Source of the DNA: Chryseobacterium gleum
GTDB taxonomy: Bacteria > Bacteroidota > Bacteroidia > Flavobacteriales_C > GCA-002722245
Length of the DNA: 13,105 nucleotides
Direction of reading: 5' to 3'
NCBI GenBank assembly: GCA_945903925.1
Contig: CAMDPJ010000040.1
Location: 1-13,105 of the forward strand
This document shows, piece by piece, positions 1 to 6,510 of this stretch. The position numbers were made by a program, and so were the translations under genes. The first letter of the stretch is position 1. Each line of letters starts with the position of its first letter. The notes below the pieces were generated by a model. It was given only the letters and a program-made list of their open reading frames with translations, had not been told where the DNA came from and did not search any database.

Positions 1-10
1 ATCACAAATG

Positions 11-34
11 CGGGCGAGCGGCAGCTCGCCCCTA
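11..34. repeat. GC-rich REP-like palindrome abutting the coaE stop
   Basis: An 8-bp perfect inverted repeat, GGGCGAGC (12-19) and GCTCGCCC (24-31), encloses the 4-base loop GGCA. It is far more GC-rich than the surrounding DNA. On the minus strand the unit reads CGTAGGGGCGAGC..., and the TAG in it is the coaE stop codon (32-34). The GTAGGGGCGAG flank resembles dispersed REP-like palindromes that I recall from many genomes; that resemblance is from memory. A role as 3'-end hairpin for the coaE operon is possible, but no clear U-tract follows within the visible 10 bases. Confidence 0.65.
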
Positions 35-625
35 CGAAGTACTTAGTGTTTTATGTATTTCAATAATCTGCGGTATCAACATTTTTATACCGTCATTCAC
101 AATCACAAAATCGGCAAATTTTATCTTTTCTTCAGTAGACATTTGCTTACTCATTCTAGCGCGCACTTGTTCTTCTGAAACATTGTCTCTTGACTTTACT
201 CTTTCGATGGCTAATGCTTCTGGAACAGTAACTACAATAATCTTATCACAGTTTTTATAAGAACCACTTTCTACTAAAATAGCTGCTTCTTTCATCACAT
301 AAGCACTATTTTGTAAACTTAACCATTTGTTATAATCGTCGGCCACCAAAGGATGCAACACCGCATTTAGTTTTTGTAATTCAACTTCATTTTTAAATAC
401 AATAGAGGCCAGAGCTTTGGTATCAATATTTCCTGGGGAATCAAAAATATTCTCACCCCAATATTCTCTCAACTTTTCTTTTACAGCGGAATTATTGTGC
501 AAGATGAATTTCGAACGATTGTCGGCATAATACACAGGAACGCGCAACAACTCAAACACTTTAGCTACAGTAGATTTTCCGCTACCAATGCCGCCAGTGA
601 GTCCGATTTGCATTGGTCTTCTCAT
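32..625 (-). CDS. coaE: Dephospho-CoA kinase
   Basis: This enzyme phosphorylates the 3'-OH of dephospho-CoA with ATP, the last step of coenzyme A synthesis, in the cytoplasm. The 197 residues match the usual family length of about 200. Visible motifs are the P-loop GGIGSGKST (residues 11-19), the YYAD segment with Asp35 after the second strand, a conserved LHPLV motif near residue 92, KEAAILVESG in the middle, and the basic lid-like RVKSRDNVSEEQVRARMSKQ. The ATG start (625-623) overlaps the ybbR stop in an ATGA, so translation is probably coupled; a second Met at residue 5 is an alternative start. It is the last gene of the nusB-yajC-ybbR block. Its last codons and TAG stop run into a REP-like palindrome. 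Confidence 0.96.
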   Translation of the reverse strand: MRRPMQIGLTGGIGSGKSTVAKVFELLRVPVYYADNRSKFILHNNSAVKEKLREYWGENIFDSPGNIDTKALASIVFKNEVELQKLNAVLHPLVADDYNKWLSLQNSAYVMKEAAILVESGSYKNCDKIIVVTVPEALAIERVKSRDNVSEEQVRARMSKQMSTEEKIKFADFVIVNDGIKMLIPQIIEIHKTLSTS

Positions 626-1608
626 CTTTTCAAAATATACTCCACTTTGGCTGGATTGATTTTAGGCAGCTCTATTTCTTTAGAGTATCTAATCAATTGA
701 ACTTCTATTTTATCCTGACTAAAAACCAAATCATTGTAATCGGCAACTGCTGTGAAATCACTTTTATTTAATGCCTTGAAGGCAGAATCGGTAGCTAAGA
801 AAGTTACTTGCACCACACCAGGCAACAACTTCAATTCTTCTACGGCAGGCACATTAACAGCCCGAATATTCACTTCCATCTGTCTAGATTTTAAACTTTG
901 AACAAGCATTTTAACCTGAACAGATTTACCTTCTTTTGTGGTAGCTCCCGCTAACAACTTAAGATTCACCTTTCTTTCTACTTCGCCTTCTGCGCTTATC
1001 AAATCCAAAGAATCGGTATAAATAGCATCGCATTTTTTAAGCCAATGAAATCCGCCAGTAATATGAACAGAATCTGGATAAATATCCACATCGCCAACAA
1101 TTCTAAAATTAGGTGAGCGCATGGACTTACCAGAAAAGCGAACAGGTAAAACCTTACTTACTTTTTTATCCATTACTATTTTAATGGTATCGGGATAAAC
1201 ACTTAAAATATTGAGTTTGCTGCCTTCCTGAGCATTAAGTTCGCTTAAGTTCTTACTACTAATCCATGTTGAAGTATAGTAATCTCCTTTTTTTTGAAAG
1301 TTCAAATTCTTTAAATCCACCACAATTTCGTTGTGGGCAAAACCTAATTTATAGCCCAACAAGGTAAAACCTTCTGCTACCACCAACACTTTAACATCGT
1401 GGGGCAGCTCTTCTGTAAGCACTTTGTCTTCGGGTAAATTGTGGTATTTAACTTTTAAAACTAAGGTTTCTTGAGATTCGGCAGAGAGGGAAAGAAGCAA
1501 CCAAAATGCAACAGACAAAAGTAAACAAGCCAAAAAGATGACTGCACTTTTACGGTCGGTAAAAACTTTAAATTTCGATTTATTGGGTTTAATTTCCTGA
1601 GTATACAT
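622..1608 (-). CDS. YbbR-domain membrane-anchored protein
   Basis: The protein has one N-terminal membrane segment (about residues 22-42, rich in Leu, Val and Phe) after a basic cytoplasmic tail, followed by a long extracytoplasmic beta-rich region of YbbR-like repeats. In Firmicutes the related CdaR regulates a diadenylate cyclase. No cyclase gene is present here, so that role is not supported, and the function in Bacteroidota is not established to my knowledge. An in-frame TTG at 1614 would add two residues (Met-Phe), but the ATG at 1608 is the better start and gives 328 aa. A 10-bp hairpin ends seven bases before this ATG. The 3' end overlaps coaE by four bases (ATGA). It follows yajC by about 60 bases. 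Confidence 0.85.
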   Translation of the reverse strand: MYTQEIKPNKSKFKVFTDRKSAVIFLACLLLSVAFWLLLSLSAESQETLVLKVKYHNLPEDKVLTEELPHDVKVLVVAEGFTLLGYKLGFAHNEIVVDLKNLNFQKKGDYYTSTWISSKNLSELNAQEGSKLNILSVYPDTIKIVMDKKVSKVLPVRFSGKSMRSPNFRIVGDVDIYPDSVHITGGFHWLKKCDAIYTDSLDLISAEGEVERKVNLKLLAGATTKEGKSVQVKMLVQSLKSRQMEVNIRAVNVPAVEELKLLPGVVQVTFLATDSAFKALNKSDFTAVADYNDLVFSQDKIEVQLIRYSKEIELPKINPAKVEYILKR

Positions 1609-1615
1609 AAACAAA

Positions 1616-1643
1616 GAAGCAGTGGCTAAAATACCACTGCTTC
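1616..1643 (-). promoter_or_regulatory. Terminator-like hairpin just before ybbR start
   Basis: In the minus-strand transcript a perfect 10-bp stem, GAAGCAGTGG and CCACTGCTTC, encloses an 8-base loop (TATTTTAG). It is followed by TTTGTTT and then directly by the ybbR ATG at 1608. It sits between yajC (stop at 1669) and ybbR. The shape resembles an intrinsic terminator with an interrupted U-tract. It could partly terminate transcription after yajC, stabilise the upstream mRNA, or limit ribosome access to ybbR. The structure is directly visible; the function is inferred. Confidence 0.6.
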
Positions 1644-1668
1644 GTCACAAGTACAAAAAATACTTTGC

Positions 1669-1980
1669 TTATTTTGCTTGGTTGGCCAATTGACCATCGG
1701 CATTTTGTGCAATAGCCGATTTTTCGAAACGAAGTTTTGCTCCGCTTTCTACAATCACCACTACTGAAGAATCGCTCACTTCAGATACTTTTCCGTGAAC
1801 ACCACCAATTGTAATTACATTATCACCTTCTTTAAGGTTGTCTCTAAATTTTCTTGCTTCTTTTTGTTTCTTTTGTTGCGGACGAATCATAAAGAAATAC
1901 ATTACTAAGAATATACCTCCAAACATTACCAAAGTAGGTACGATTGATTGTTCTTGAGCCGCTAATAAATACATTTTCAT
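1669..1980 (-). CDS. yajC: Preprotein translocase accessory subunit YajC
   Basis: YajC is a small inner-membrane protein that associates with SecDF and the Sec translocon. This one is 103 aa, the typical length. One membrane helix (about residues 14-32) is followed by the family hallmark FMIRPQQKKQKE and then a soluble domain with the typical GDNVITIGGVHGKV motif. The start is ATG at 1980; Met3 is an alternative. It lies between the DUF1573 lipoprotein (29-base gap) and ybbR, in an arrangement common in Bacteroidota. Confidence 0.96.
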   Translation of the reverse strand: MKMYLLAAQEQSIVPTLVMFGGIFLVMYFFMIRPQQKKQKEARKFRDNLKEGDNVITIGGVHGKVSEVSDSSVVVIVESGAKLRFEKSAIAQNADGQLANQAK

Positions 1981-2009
1981 TTGTTCTTGTTTATAGATGA
2001 TTGATTAAT

Positions 2010-2441
2010 TTACTTTTCTACGATGTCGCCTGTTAATTTTAAAGTCTTTTTACCCGACTTAGCATTTGAATCAACAGTGATGGTTACTTCTTTGTTGTTT
2101 TGTGCGTGTCCGGCTTTTGCAATCTTCGCTGTAATCGCTCCTTTTTCGCCTGGTAAAATAGGATCTTTAGGTTTATTAGGAATAGTACAACCGCAACTAG
2201 CATTGGCTTGTGCGATAATTAAAGGCTGGTCGCCAGTGTTTTTAAACACATATTGATGCACCACGGAATCACCAGTTTTAACTTGTCCGAAGTCAAAAGT
2301 CTCTTCTTCAAACACAATTTCCGGTCCGCCTGCAGTCGCCACAACAGCTGCTAAATCTACTTTCTCAACACTTGCTTCTCCTTCTTCACCACAAGCGAAG
2401 AACAAAAAAGAAGCTGAAACTAATAATGTGATATACTTCAT
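2010..2441 (-). CDS. DUF1573-domain lipoprotein
   Basis: This is a 143-aa exported lipoprotein. It has a short type II signal peptide with lipobox LFFAC, so lipidation is expected on Cys17. After a low-complexity Glu/Ala linker comes a DUF1573 domain (about residues 42-140), an Ig-like beta-sandwich, with the characteristic ETFDFGQVKTGDSV start, a KNTGDQPLII strand and the SCGCT motif (Cys83, Cys85). The molecular function of DUF1573 proteins is unknown. It sits between nusB and yajC on the same strand. Its leader carries a ~90-nt element repeated upstream of another lipoprotein gene at 8677, and a promoter-like sequence lies at the end of nusB, so it may be transcribed apart from nusB. Confidence 0.9.
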   Translation of the reverse strand: MKYITLLVSASFLFFACGEEGEASVEKVDLAAVVATAGGPEIVFEEETFDFGQVKTGDSVVHQYVFKNTGDQPLIIAQANASCGCTIPNKPKDPILPGEKGAITAKIAKAGHAQNNKEVTITVDSNAKSGKKTLKLTGDIVEK

Positions 2442-2530
2442 ATGTGTATAATTTAATTTTTAATTGTCATATGGAATTCGCCTTTTACTTGTTGGTGTTT
2501 GTGCCAAACTTTTCATGGCTCATTTCATAA
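2442..2530 (-). promoter_or_regulatory. Duplicated lipoprotein leader element, copy A
   Basis: This stretch runs from the start codon of the DUF1573 lipoprotein gene back to TTATGAAATGAGCC. The core (2461-2530) aligns to 8694-8762 with six mismatches and one 1-base gap over 70 columns. A 24-base block (2461-2484) is identical, and weaker similarity continues to the start codon. It contains the small hairpin GTTTG-GCA-CAAAC (2497-2509) and a 12-codon ORF (2485-2523, peptide MSHEKFGTNTNK). With a transcription start near 2543, the whole element would be 5' UTR. The repeat is seen directly; a regulatory RNA, operator or leader-peptide role is inferred. Confidence 0.7.
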
Positions 2531-2549
2531 TCTTTCAATTTATTTTTTT

Positions 2550-2579
2550 CAAAAATACAAAATCTTTTATTCCTTCAAA
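2550..2579 (-). promoter_or_regulatory. Bacteroidota-type promoter for DUF1573 lipoprotein
   Basis: On the minus strand TTTG (2579-2576) is separated by 18 bases from TATTTTTG (2557-2550), a full match to the Bacteroidota -7 consensus TAnnTTTG with acceptable spacing to a -33 TTTG. It overlaps the nusB stop codon (2567-2569). Transcription would start near 2543, giving a leader of about 100 nt that includes the repeated element. Not proven experimentally. Confidence 0.5.
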
Positions 2580-3514
2580 CCTCTTCCCGTTTTGTTTATT
2601 TTTCCTTCGGCTTTTAATTGAGGTATTAATTTATCTAAAATACCATTGATAAAGAGCTTACTCTTAGGTGTACTGTAGTTTTTAGACAATTCAATATATT
2701 CGTTTAAAGTTACCTTGATGGGCACTGTAGGAAACTCTTCTAATTCACAAATAGCCATTTTCATCAACAAGAAATCCATCATGGCAATGCGATCCTCTTC
2801 CCAGTTTTTAGCTTGTTTAATAATAGTAGATTGGTATTCATCGTTGTTTATGATGGTCTTTCTAAACAAACCTTTCACAAAATCTAAATCGTCGTCTTCA
2901 TCTTTAAATAAATTAGGAAGCGATTTTTCTGGAGAATCAGATTCTTTAATTTCTTTTAAATGGTTTAATACATAACCATTGATGAAATACCAATCATCCG
3001 ACCAGTGAATATTAATTTCCTCGAAGCGATGTAAAATCAATTCCTCGTCGGCGATGTAGGCTTTGTAAATTTTAATAGCGTATTCTCTATCTTCTTCGAA
3101 AGAACCTTCACCAGTCGACATATATTCTTTAAAAGAATCAGAAGACCTCATTTTTAAATACAACTTCTTAATCAACTCCTCATACTCTACCCAATGGATT
3201 TTAAAGGTATTTAAAGCCTTTTTCATTCCTTCATTATTTTCAATTTGAAGTAAGAATCTGTTGCTGGCAAACTTTAAATTAGGATCTAAATCTTCTTTGG
3301 TGGGCAGTCTTTTGGCTTTCGCTTCGTTCAATGTTTTTTCAGCGAACTGACGCATTTCAAGTAAAGCTGAGATAAAGTAAACAAACAATTCTTCTGTTTT
3401 GTAAATGCTCTTCAATAGTTCTCTTTCAAAAAGAGGAATATTATCGGCATCGGCCTGATTGTAGGCGTACAAAGCCTGCATTACTTTTATTCTAAGGTGT
3501 CTTCTGCTTAACAT
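2567..3514 (-). CDS. nusB: Transcription antitermination factor NusB, long form
   Basis: NusB binds BoxA RNA together with S10 (NusE) and supports antitermination of rRNA transcription. The recognisable NusB core is C-terminal, about residues 220-305, including DRIAMMDFLLMKMAICE and the KVTLNEYIELSKNYS and SKLFINGILDKL helices. The N-terminal part is an extended helical region, starting MLSRRHLRIKVMQALYAYNQ. The total of 315 aa is much longer than the ~140 aa of the E. coli protein, but this long form is usual in Bacteroidota. The ATG start at 3514 lies in a 14-bp palindrome. It is the first gene of the minus-strand block and is divergent from the ABC exporter. Confidence 0.93.
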   Translation of the reverse strand: MLSRRHLRIKVMQALYAYNQADADNIPLFERELLKSIYKTEELFVYFISALLEMRQFAEKTLNEAKAKRLPTKEDLDPNLKFASNRFLLQIENNEGMKKALNTFKIHWVEYEELIKKLYLKMRSSDSFKEYMSTGEGSFEEDREYAIKIYKAYIADEELILHRFEEINIHWSDDWYFINGYVLNHLKEIKESDSPEKSLPNLFKDEDDDLDFVKGLFRKTIINNDEYQSTIIKQAKNWEEDRIAMMDFLLMKMAICELEEFPTVPIKVTLNEYIELSKNYSTPKSKLFINGILDKLIPQLKAEGKINKTGRGLKE

Positions 3515-3609
3515 ATGTTAAAGACCGTTTTTTTATTTGAGATGTAAACGTACATGATTTTTTGTGAATGACCATAATGAAAAATGATTTTAATACATTT
3601 GTTTTTCAC

Positions 3610-5409
3610 ATGAAAGAGCTCGCATATCTCAATAAATTCATCTTCAAGTACAAGTACAAATTAATTTGGGGCGTTATATGTATCGCGCTTTCTAACTGGC
3701 TAAGCATATTTCCTGCTCAAATTTTTAGAAACGTGTTAGATTCTGTTTTAGAATCGGTCCATTTAATTGCGCTGTTTAAAGGAACGGCTTCTGAAGAAGT
3801 GGTGAAAGATTTATTTATTTCTTCGGCGATTTGGTTTGCTGTAGGGCTCTTCGCTTTTGCTATTGCAAGAGGTGTTTTTGTGTTCTTTATGCGTCAAACC
3901 ATCATCATTGTTTCGCGCTATATTGAGTACGATTTGAAAAATGAAATCTACAACAAATACCAAGAACTCGACATCTCTTTCTATAAGAACAACAAAACGG
4001 GCGACATCATGAACCGCATTAGCGAAGATGTTACCAATGTTCGAATGTATTTGGGTCCGGCTATTATGTACTTTATTAATATGATGATTTTGTTTGTGCT
4101 AGTTATTTACACCATGTTAAAAATAAATGTTGAGCTATCACTTTACGTGCTAATGCCTCTACCTCTGCTTACTATTTTTATCTATTTTGTTAGCAGAAAA
4201 ATGACCAAATTGAATGGTGAAGTTCAAGCACAATTGTCTACGATTTATAACAACACCCAAGAATCTTTTGCAGGAATTAGAGTAGTGAAAGCATACACCA
4301 AAGAACAAAATACCATCAACGATTTTAACAACGAAGCAGAAGCCTATAAAAAGAAAGCATTGAACTTGGCCATGGCCGATTCTTTGTTTAGTCCGCTAAT
4401 CTTTTTACTCCCCGTTTTCAGCACCATCCTCACTGTATTTATAGGCGGCATGGAAGTGATTAAAGGCAATTTAAGTTATGGAAATATCGCCGAATTCGTA
4501 ATTTACATCAACTTATTAACCTGGCCAGTTGCGTCTTTAGGATGGATTACCTCACTCACTCAAAAAGCCATTGCCTCTCAAAAAAGAATCAATCAGTTCT
4601 TAAATGAAGAACCTAAAATCACCAACCCTAGCAACGAACCTTTCGATATCAATGGCGAAATAGAATTTAGAAATGTGAGCTTTACTTATCCCGAATCGGG
4701 AACTGTGGCCTTAAAAAATGTGTCGTTTAAAATTGCTGCACAATCGTCGTTAGCAATAATTGGAAGAACAGGATCGGGTAAGTCTACTATATCTATGTTA
4801 CTCACCAGAATGTACGACCCCAATTCGGGCGAGATATTGATAGATGGCAAAAACATTAAGGAAGTCAACCTTCACGATTTAAGACAACAAAGCGGCATTG
4901 TGCCTCAAGAAGTATTTCTATTTAGTGATACTATAGAAGGCAATATCGCTTTTGGTTCTTTTGATGGACGTGAACTTAATAACCAGCAAAAACAATTGGT
5001 GCTTGAAGCCGCTAAAAACGCTGCTATTCATGAGAATATTATGAGTTTCCCTAACCAATATAAAACTATTGTGGGCGAACGAGGGATTACTTTAAGTGGC
5101 GGCCAAAAACAGCGGGTTTCTATAGCTCGTGCGCTTTTGAAGAATCCTAAGATTTTAATTTTCGACGATTGCCTTAGCGCCGTAGATACAGAAACAGAAG
5201 AAACTATCTTGAATAATTTAAAGAACAAAACAATAGGCAAAACATCGATTATTGTTAGTCACAGGGTTTCTTCTATTAAAAACTGTACTCAAATGATCGT
5301 GCTAGAAAACGGCGAAATCAAAGAACAAGGAACTCACGAAGAGCTTATAAATTCAAAAGGAAGCTACTTCGAACTATATGAAAAACAGATGAGTGAAAAT
5401 AAAATCTAG
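3610..5409 (+). CDS. ABC exporter half-transporter (permease-ATPase fusion)
   Basis: A six-helix transmembrane domain (about residues 30-330, numbered from the upstream ATG at 3568) is followed by an ATP-binding domain. It should work as a homodimeric or heterodimeric inner-membrane exporter of the MsbA/LmrA/BmrA group; the substrate is unknown. Visible ATPase motifs are Walker A GRTGSGKST (399-407), the Q-loop Gln447, the signature LSGGQ (509-513), Walker B ending IFDD (Asp533-Asp534), the D-loop SAVD and the H-loop His565. The residue after the Walker B Asp is Asp, not the usual Glu. Start choice is uncertain among ATGs at 3568, 3577 and 3610. I chose 3610 (599 aa) because the protein then begins MKELAYLNKF like relatives and a TACATTTG box lies just before it. 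Confidence 0.9.
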   Translation: MKELAYLNKFIFKYKYKLIWGVICIALSNWLSIFPAQIFRNVLDSVLESVHLIALFKGTASEEVVKDLFISSAIWFAVGLFAFAIARGVFVFFMRQTIIIVSRYIEYDLKNEIYNKYQELDISFYKNNKTGDIMNRISEDVTNVRMYLGPAIMYFINMMILFVLVIYTMLKINVELSLYVLMPLPLLTIFIYFVSRKMTKLNGEVQAQLSTIYNNTQESFAGIRVVKAYTKEQNTINDFNNEAEAYKKKALNLAMADSLFSPLIFLLPVFSTILTVFIGGMEVIKGNLSYGNIAEFVIYINLLTWPVASLGWITSLTQKAIASQKRINQFLNEEPKITNPSNEPFDINGEIEFRNVSFTYPESGTVALKNVSFKIAAQSSLAIIGRTGSGKSTISMLLTRMYDPNSGEILIDGKNIKEVNLHDLRQQSGIVPQEVFLFSDTIEGNIAFGSFDGRELNNQQKQLVLEAAKNAAIHENIMSFPNQYKTIVGERGITLSGGQKQRVSIARALLKNPKILIFDDCLSAVDTETEETILNNLKNKTIGKTSIIVSHRVSSIKNCTQMIVLENGEIKEQGTHEELINSKGSYFELYEKQMSENKI

Positions 5410-5431
5410 GAACTAATTCCCCTATTTTTTT
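5409..5431 (+). terminator. Weak intrinsic terminator after the ABC exporter
   Basis: Directly at the stop codon a short stem, GGAA and TTCC around CTAA (5409-5420), is followed by CCTA and a run of seven T (5425-5431). The stem can lengthen by two pairs (TA with TA, 5407-5408 and 5423-5424) if CC is bulged. The stem is weak, but its position and the T-run support a terminator. Confidence 0.4.
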
Positions 5432-5461
5432 GATTACTTGTAAATACTTCAAACCTTGCTA

Positions 5462-5479
5462 AGGCCGGGGATTAGGCCT
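5462..5479 (+). other. GC-rich hairpin in the ABC exporter - DUF3276 spacer
   Basis: AGGCC (5462-5466) and GGCCT (5475-5479) form a 5-bp stem with loop GGGGATTA. The preceding CCTT-GCT-AAGG can form a competing small stem. No T-run follows. The 204-base spacer (5410-5613) holds this hairpin, the terminator-like sequence before it and a promoter-like sequence; no gene was seen in it. Confidence 0.3.
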
Positions 5480-5531
5480 CTTAAATTCACCGTGTTGTTA
5501 TAATTACAGATTAATGTTTTTTCAACTTTTA

Positions 5532-5564
5532 TTTGTGAATCTCAAAAAATTACTTTTATATTTA
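5532..5564 (+). promoter_or_regulatory. Promoter-like sequence upstream of DUF3276 gene
   Basis: TTTG (5532-5535) is followed after 21 bases by TATATTTA (5557-5564), one mismatch from the Bacteroidota -7 consensus TAnnTTTG. A start near 5571 would leave a leader of about 43 bases before the ATG at 5614. It agrees only partly with consensus, and other AT-rich boxes are close by. Confidence 0.35.
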
Positions 5565-5613
5565 AAAATTAATGATTGCGAAAACGAAGTTTAATTAAAA
5601 AAACGTGTAGAAA

Positions 5614-5982
5614 ATGGAAAACAAATCATTTGAAAGAGGCGAAGACAGAGAAGATATTTTCTCTAAACCAGTAAGAGCAGGAAAAAGAACTTACTTTTTT
5701 GATGTGAAAGCAACAAAAGGTGACGATTATTACCTTACTGTTACAGAGAGTAAAAAAAGATTTAGTGATGATGGTAAATTCTTCTTCGAAAAACACAAAC
5801 TATTCTTGTACAAAGAAGATTTCGAAAAATTTGCTGATGGATTGAAAGAAGCAATCGATTTTATTCAAGAGAAAAAGGGAGTATACGTTCCACCAGTAGC
5901 TGAGGCTTCTGAAGAATTGGAAGATGTTAGAACTGGCGCTGATTACACCGGAGTAAGCTTTGATGATTTAGGCATCAAATAA
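5614..5982 (+). CDS. PUR-family DNA/RNA-binding protein (DUF3276)
   Basis: This 122-aa protein belongs to the bacterial PUR family (DUF3276), which has a single PUR repeat with a Whirly-like fold that dimerises and binds single-stranded DNA or RNA. The fold region is about residues 10-85: the strands SKPVRAGKRTYFFDVKATKG, DYYLTVTESKKRF and KHKLFLYKEDFEKF are followed by the helix ADGLKEAIDFIQEKK. An acidic, flexible tail ends in SFDDLGIK. The Borrelia homologue BpuR binds nucleic acids; the target here is unknown. The gene stands alone, with a promoter-like sequence upstream and a hairpin with T-run downstream. The ATG at 5614 gives a complete domain. Confidence 0.88.
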   Translation: MENKSFERGEDREDIFSKPVRAGKRTYFFDVKATKGDDYYLTVTESKKRFSDDGKFFFEKHKLFLYKEDFEKFADGLKEAIDFIQEKKGVYVPPVAEASEELEDVRTGADYTGVSFDDLGIK

Positions 5983-5993
5983 CAACTTGAGAA

Positions 5994-6413
5994 TTAAAGA
6001 AACCTCCTATTAACGGAGGCCACTGAAAAGTAGTTTTTTTTAGCAAGATTAGAAAAAGCGATTAAGGTTAGAGGAATTTTCCTTAATTGCCGTCGTTTCA
6101 AATCTCGTTTTAATATTTCTTTGCTCTCCTTGTGACGCCATCTGCGCTTCTTTAAGCGAAGATAAACCGCCTTGCCCCGAAGTGAAAAGTCTTGTATATG
6201 ATTGCTTTGCATAAAGCCCCTCGCCTTACAATCCTCCTGTGGATAGCCGTTGGGAAGCTCGTTCTTTTCGTCGAATTCTATTTCCCAAAATTCTTCCTTC
6301 ATTGATAATTTACGCAGGGTTTGAAATCCTGTGATGTCAAAATATTCCATTCACTCTGATGGAAATATTTGTTGCAGTAATTGGATGTTAATAGTTTCGA
6401 TACTTTTTGATCG
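5994..6413 (-). pseudogene. Decayed ISAon1-type transposase N-terminal ORF
   Basis: The open frame 5994-6350 encodes 118 aa. Residues 2-83 resemble the N-terminal-region protein of ISAon1-family insertion sequences of Bacteroidota: EYFDI at the start, ...GFMQSNHIQDFSLRGKAVYLRLKKRRW (residues 45-71) and then KRD. Two signs of decay are visible. Immediately upstream and in frame, codons 6354-6383 read QLLQQIFPSE, which fits the family's leading helix and P-x-x-x-EYF junction, but a TGA at 6351-6353 interrupts it. After Asp83 (near 6102) the expected W/F-x-L-V-A-x-G-T-R continuation is lost; the next frame reads FETTAIKEN...RFF then stops, suggesting a one-base deletion. No transposase core ORF follows. 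Family assignment is from memory. Confidence 0.7.
6003..6041 (+). terminator. Hairpin and T-run downstream of DUF3276 gene
   Basis: CCTCC (6003-6007) and GGAGG (6015-6019) form a 5-bp stem with a 7-base loop, about 20 bases after the DUF3276 stop. An eight-T run lies at 6034-6041, 14 bases beyond the stem, which is farther than usual. On the minus strand the same stem is followed directly by TTTCTTT, so it may work in both directions. It overlaps the 3' end of the transposase remnant. Confidence 0.4.
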
Positions 6414-6419
6414 CTAAAC

Positions 6420-6507
6420 GAAGACTTTATGGTTTACTCCCCAACTTTTGTCCCTGATCCAAAAAATCTCGCAATGACGAACTGGGTGGAAAGTACAGAG
6501 CCCACCC
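6420..6507. repeat. Repeat-derived spacer with REP-like fragment and hairpin
   Basis: This spacer lies between the transposase remnant and the E1 gene and has no credible gene. It holds CCCCAACTTTTGTCCC (6439-6454), which could be a degenerate insertion-sequence end. It also holds TCGCAATGACG (6469-6479), whose complement CGTCATTGCGA matches a REP-like motif I recall from many genomes. Finally, a 6-bp stem GGGTGG (6484-6489) and CCACCC (6502-6507) with a 12-base loop lies three bases past the E1 stop codon. The hairpin may mark the 3' end of the E1 mRNA, although no U-tract follows it. Confidence 0.4.
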
Positions 6508-6510
6508 CCA

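Noticed and set aside
1609..1614. TTG start for ybbR
   Set aside because: It adds only two residues, and an ATG in the same frame follows at 1608.
2468..2480. GAATTCCATATG in the leader copies looks like an EcoRI-NdeI cloning linker
   Set aside because: The string sits inside a longer repeat with natural flanks and two diverged copies at native gene starts, so a vector or primer artefact is unlikely.
2464..2649. Plus-strand open frame across the leader and the nusB end
   Set aside because: It has low-complexity Phe/Leu/Ile-rich translation, lies antisense to nusB and the leader, and resembles no known protein.
3508..3521. 14-bp perfect palindrome TTAACATATGTTAA over the nusB start codon, a possible operator
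   Set aside because: A 14-bp palindrome is expected about once by chance in 13 kb, and nothing else marks this one as a binding site.
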